DNA from: Nocardia anaemiae NBRC 100462
GTDB lineage: Bacteria; Actinomycetota; Actinomycetes; Mycobacteriales; Mycobacteriaceae
Assembly (NCBI RefSeq): GCF_001612725.1
Contig: NZ_BDAZ01000087.1
Coordinates: forward strand, 1 to 35,414
Length of the DNA: 35,414 nucleotides
Direction of reading: 5' to 3'
Positions within the stretch are counted from its first letter, which is position 1. The number at the start of each line of letters is the position of its first letter. Below, piece after piece: positions 33,034 to 35,414 of the stretch. The notes beneath the pieces were generated by a model. That model had not been told where the DNA came from. It did no database searches and saw only the letters and a list, made by a program, of their open reading frames with translations. Both the position numbers and the translations under genes were made by a program.

Positions 33034-34578
33034 CTACCGCGACGTCGCGTCGACCAGCACCGCGTGCAGTGCTCGGGCCTGAACGCTCGCCTCGTCGCCG
33101 CGCAGCACGACATCGGCGAAGGCGGCGCCGAGGGCCCGGCGCACGTCGAACCCGCGTGCGTCCGCGGCGGCCCCGGTCAACTCGTCGCGCCATCGCCGGT
33201 AGCCGCGCACTACCTCAGCGAATGTGCTGTTCCGTACCCCCTCGAGACGCAAATACTCCGCGATCAGAACATGCTGTGCTCGCCTGCTTGCGACACCGCC
33301 ACCGGCGAAGTCGAGTGCCCGGCCGAATTCGCGCAGCGTCGCCAGGTAGATATCCAGCTCCGCCGATTCGGCTTCGGACTCCGCCGCTCCGGTCGCTCGC
33401 GTCGCGATCCGCTGGTCGAGGGTGATCGACCGACCGGCGTCTGTGCCCCGCGTATCGCGTGGTTCGAAACTCCACCGCACCGGCCCCGATTCGGCATCGA
33501 GCTCGGCCACCGCGACGACATCGAGCGCGATCACCGGGTAGTCGGTGAGCACCCGGTCCACAGCGGCCGCGAATTCTCGCATGACCGGCACCTGCAAGCC
33601 GGGGATATCGAATCCGGTTACCCGTACGTCGTGGTTCTCGGCCAGCGCCCGCGCCAGCCAGCCGATTACTGGATCGATCGCCGGGCGCGCGTCGGCGCGG
33701 CGCTTGTCCCTCGATTCGTTGGCGGGCTTCGGCGCCCGCGGCGCAGACGGCAGCCGAGGACTCGACGGTCTCGCCTGGGCCGCGGCGGGCGGTCCTGCCG
33801 TTCTGGGCGGCTGCCCGGACCACGGGGTATCCCGCCGTCCCACACCGCCCGGTGAGCTGGCCGCCGCCTGCCGCGCGGCGGGGGTACGGGGTGCGTCCCG
33901 GGTGGCGGCCGGGGGGAACACCCCGGAGGCCGGAGGACGCTGACCGGAGTCTCCGGCCGACTTGCCGGGGTTAGCGTTGCCCTGTCCGCCTGCTCCCCGC
34001 TCCCCCTCTCGGCCCGCTGACCGATTCGAAGGATCCCGCAAGGGACCGCTCTCCGACGTGGTGCGTCCCGCGGACCCGTCCGATGTCCCGGGGACGGATC
34101 GCTCGGTGGGGTCGGCCCGGTCCGTGGGGGACGTCGGGGCCCCCGTGGCCGGAAACGTCTTCGCGGGTTCGGACCGCAGTGGCAACTGCGCGCCCGCGGG
34201 CGGCGACGTGCCCGCGCTGCCGATCGGCCAAGGCGATGCAGACTCGCCGATCGGGTCCAGGTGGTCGGCGGCAGTGCCGACCAGACTGGCGCCGAGCATG
34301 TCCTGTTCTTCGAATCGGCTTGCGGCGTCCACTATTCCGGCTGCCGTGCTGTGCAAGCTCTGCTCCATCGCCCGCAGATGGGCCAGCAACTGGTCGGCAT
34401 GCGGCTTGAACTCCTTGGCGAACGCGAGACCGAGATCGTCGTCGCCCCAAGTGCCGTCGGCGTGCGCCAGGGAATCGCGTAGTCCGGCATAGGTTTGCCC
34501 CACGCGGTCCCCGAGTTCGGCCAGCCGCGCTCCCCGATTTCGCAGCTGGTCCGGATCCAACCGAACATCATCGTTCAC
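33034..34578 (-). CDS. WXG100-family type VII secretion substrate with degenerate zincin-like C-terminal domain
   Basis: This 514-aa protein has an N-terminal WXG100 helical hairpin (about residues 1-95) with the turn TWGDDDLG at Trp44. A ~200-residue disordered linker rich in Pro, Ser, Gly and Thr follows and includes DTPWSG. A C-terminal domain lies at about residues 300-514. This last domain follows the actinobacterial zincin-toxin pattern (FAAAVDRVLTDYP, FGRALDFAGG, GAAFADVVLRGDEAS...LHAVLVDAT). The zinc motif HEFGH reads REFGR (residues 416-420), so both zinc-binding histidines are lost. The protein is therefore probably exported by an ESX system but not an active protease; it could be a partner, scaffold or decoy for the giant product. 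It starts at GTG 34578 with GGAGGG upstream, and its TAG directly abuts the giant gene's GTG. Confidence 0.85.
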   Translation of the reverse strand: MNDDVRLDPDQLRNRGARLAELGDRVGQTYAGLRDSLAHADGTWGDDDLGLAFAKEFKPHADQLLAHLRAMEQSLHSTAAGIVDAASRFEEQDMLGASLVGTAADHLDPIGESASPWPIGSAGTSPPAGAQLPLRSEPAKTFPATGAPTSPTDRADPTERSVPGTSDGSAGRTTSESGPLRDPSNRSAGREGERGAGGQGNANPGKSAGDSGQRPPASGVFPPAATRDAPRTPAARQAAASSPGGVGRRDTPWSGQPPRTAGPPAAAQARPSSPRLPSAPRAPKPANESRDKRRADARPAIDPVIGWLARALAENHDVRVTGFDIPGLQVPVMREFAAAVDRVLTDYPVIALDVVAVAELDAESGPVRWSFEPRDTRGTDAGRSITLDQRIATRATGAAESEAESAELDIYLATLREFGRALDFAGGGVASRRAQHVLIAEYLRLEGVRNSTFAEVVRGYRRWRDELTGAAADARGFDVRRALGAAFADVVLRGDEASVQARALHAVLVDATSR

Positions 34579-34588
34579 GTCGCGATCG

Positions 34589-34594
34589 CCCTCC
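34589..34594 (-). promoter_or_regulatory. Ribosome-binding site of the WXG100 gene
   Basis: GGAGGG on the minus strand lies 10 nt before the GTG start at 34578, within the 18-bp gap after the preceding gene. This supports a GTG start and an operon. Confidence 0.7.
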
Positions 34595-34596
34595 GG

Positions 34597-35414
34597 TCAG
34601 GCTCGGCCGTTGCCGCGCAGCCGGAACCGTCGCTCGAAGCCGGAGACGAACAGCGACCACGGCACCGACGTGGTCGAGCGCTCTACAACGCCATCGTCGG
34701 CAACATAGAAAACCGCACGGTCCAAAGCGATTTCGCCGTCGGGCACCGGCGAACGCACCATCCAGCCCACGCTGATGCGATCGGCCCGCAGTGACGATAA
34801 CGGATACCCCGTAGTGTCGTACTCCTGTCTACGGATGTGATCACGGACGAGGTCGATGGCAGCCGCTTCGCCGATCCCCTCGGCGTGGTTCGCGTCCAGA
34901 TCCGCGAGCATGAACTGGAACATCGCGCCATCGATGTCGGTGCCGTCACCGAAGACCTGCACGAGCGCCTGGCGAGTCACCGCGCCTGCTTGTGCAGCCG
35001 ACACCAACAACTCGGCCGCGCCCGACGTACCGCCCGACTGGTCGTCCAGCAGGTTGTCGACGACACCCGCCACAGTGCCGGGGGTCCACACCGCGGGCAG
35101 CGCCGACGCGCACTCCGATATCGGCGCGGACTCACCCCGGTACCACTGCCCGGCCTCCCACCAGTAGCAAAACGACAGCAAACCGGTTGCCGCTCGCGGA
35201 TTGAGCACCGGATCGGCCACCCAATCCGGTGCTCCCGCAAACAATTCCGGCATTGCCGCACCCGCGTTGTACGCGGCGTCCAGAACCGACGCATCCCACA
35301 CCCCACCCGACAGCACGGCCCGGTCGCCGGGCAGTAGTGTCAACGTCGAGCCGCTGCGTCCGGCGCCTTCGAAGATGCCGACCGACGGACCGATCCGCGG
35401 CCCCTGCCCCGACC
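34597..35414 (-). CDS. Unrecognised protein, 5' end cut by the window edge
   Basis: The frame stays open to the right edge: 23 further codons precede the first possible TTG start at 35343 without a stop, so the gene most likely begins outside. At least 271 residues are visible. They include a Trp/Tyr-rich LLSFCYWWEAGQWYRGES, a helical middle (AAELLVSAAQAGAVTRQALVQVFGDG) and a C-terminal sheet-like end with VGWMVRSPVPDGEIAL and FYVADDGVVERS. There is no signal peptide or membrane segment in the visible part. The end resembles small alpha/beta proteins encoded beside actinobacterial toxin genes, but no family was recognised. It is the first visible gene of the operon with the WXG100 and giant genes (18-bp gap), so a chaperone, immunity or secretion-linked role is possible but unproven. 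Confidence 0.7.
   Translation of the reverse strand, partial: SGQGPRIGPSVGIFEGAGRSGSTLTLLPGDRAVLSGGVWDASVLDAAYNAGAAMPELFAGAPDWVADPVLNPRAATGLLSFCYWWEAGQWYRGESAPISECASALPAVWTPGTVAGVVDNLLDDQSGGTSGAAELLVSAAQAGAVTRQALVQVFGDGTDIDGAMFQFMLADLDANHAEGIGEAAAIDLVRDHIRRQEYDTTGYPLSSLRADRISVGWMVRSPVPDGEIALDRAVFYVADDGVVERSTTSVPWSLFVSGFERRFRLRGNGRA

Larger units (their letters stand above)
4330..33828 (-). repeat. TPWS motifs shared by the giant protein and the WXG100 protein
   Basis: Copies of TPWS/TPWT followed mostly by G or R lie at 33817-33828 (in the WXG100 gene) and, in the giant gene, at 23089-23103, 20755-20766, 17233-17244, 17152-17163, 15253-15264 and 4330-4341. The last is residues 9565-9568 of 9573. 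All are in disordered linkers, often near an IGxRP motif. Confidence 0.85.

Noticed and set aside
31255..31560. Gly-rich block as a PE-PGRS-type protein
   Set aside because: No PE head and no GGAGG-type repeat regularity; it is a linker inside a larger chain.
27595..32820. A 1,741-codon open frame on the plus strand
   Set aside because: Antisense to the SecA-like and papain-like domains; its translation is Arg/His/Pro-rich with no recognisable domain, as expected opposite a GC-rich coding strand.

Overview
The window is high-GC actinobacterial DNA, most likely from a mycolic-acid-containing genus such as Nocardia. The reasons are a mycolic-acid cyclopropane-synthase-type methyltransferase, a GAF/AAA/Fis regulator of the kind common in mycolata, WXG100-type (type VII secretion) heads and toxin-family domains. 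The genus is inferred, not shown. No RNA gene, insertion sequence, integrase, CRISPR array or replication origin was found.

Layout. (1) 218-1144 (-): SAM-dependent methyltransferase of the CmaA/MmaA group. It is divergent from (2) 1296-3059 (+), a GAF-AAA-Fis activator. The 151 bp between them carry a perfect inverted repeat and two direct copies of CATCGATTGAG, a likely operator for the pair. (3) 3292-4194 (-): XRE regulator with an MmyB-type ligand domain. (4) 4312-33033 (-): one uninterrupted reading frame of 9,573 codons filling about 81% of the window. (5) 33034-34578 (-): 514-aa WXG100 protein with a degenerate metalloprotease-like C-terminus; its stop codon abuts the start of the giant gene. 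(6) 34597-35414 (-): unrecognised protein running off the right edge. Genes 6, 5 and 4 form one tightly spaced operon read right to left.

The giant protein is a string of modules. In order: WXG100-like head with hydrophobic Ala/Gly segments; Gly/Ala-rich linker; SecA-like ATPase; papain-fold toxin-type domain (Cys1678/His1757/Asp1777); unknown module; helical module with a weak ADP-ribosyltransferase-like stretch; six tandem XRE DNA-binding domains followed by a SigB/SigF-like sigma factor; unknown module; small module faintly like an anti-sigma ATPase; helical module; seventh XRE domain; decayed kinase-like region plus zinc-metalloprotease-like domain (HEFAH); long coiled coil plus a tandem duplicated ~285-aa unit; unknown module; complete TetR-like domain; two DUF1023 alpha/beta-hydrolase copies (first decayed, second intact); and a GDPD-like barrel that has lost catalytic residues. 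Eleven copies of a (F/Y/L)IGxRP motif mark module boundaries. A second motif, TPWS (once TPWT), recurs six times, including five residues from the C-terminus, and once in the WXG100 protein encoded just upstream.

Working reading (inference): a type VII-associated polymorphic-toxin locus whose main product has absorbed both enzyme toxins and bacterial transcription-factor domains (XRE x7, sigma, TetR), many of them degenerate, probably by recombination between repeated linkers. Whether the product is secreted, processed into modules, or acts inside the producer cannot be decided from sequence. No immunity gene is recognisable in the window.
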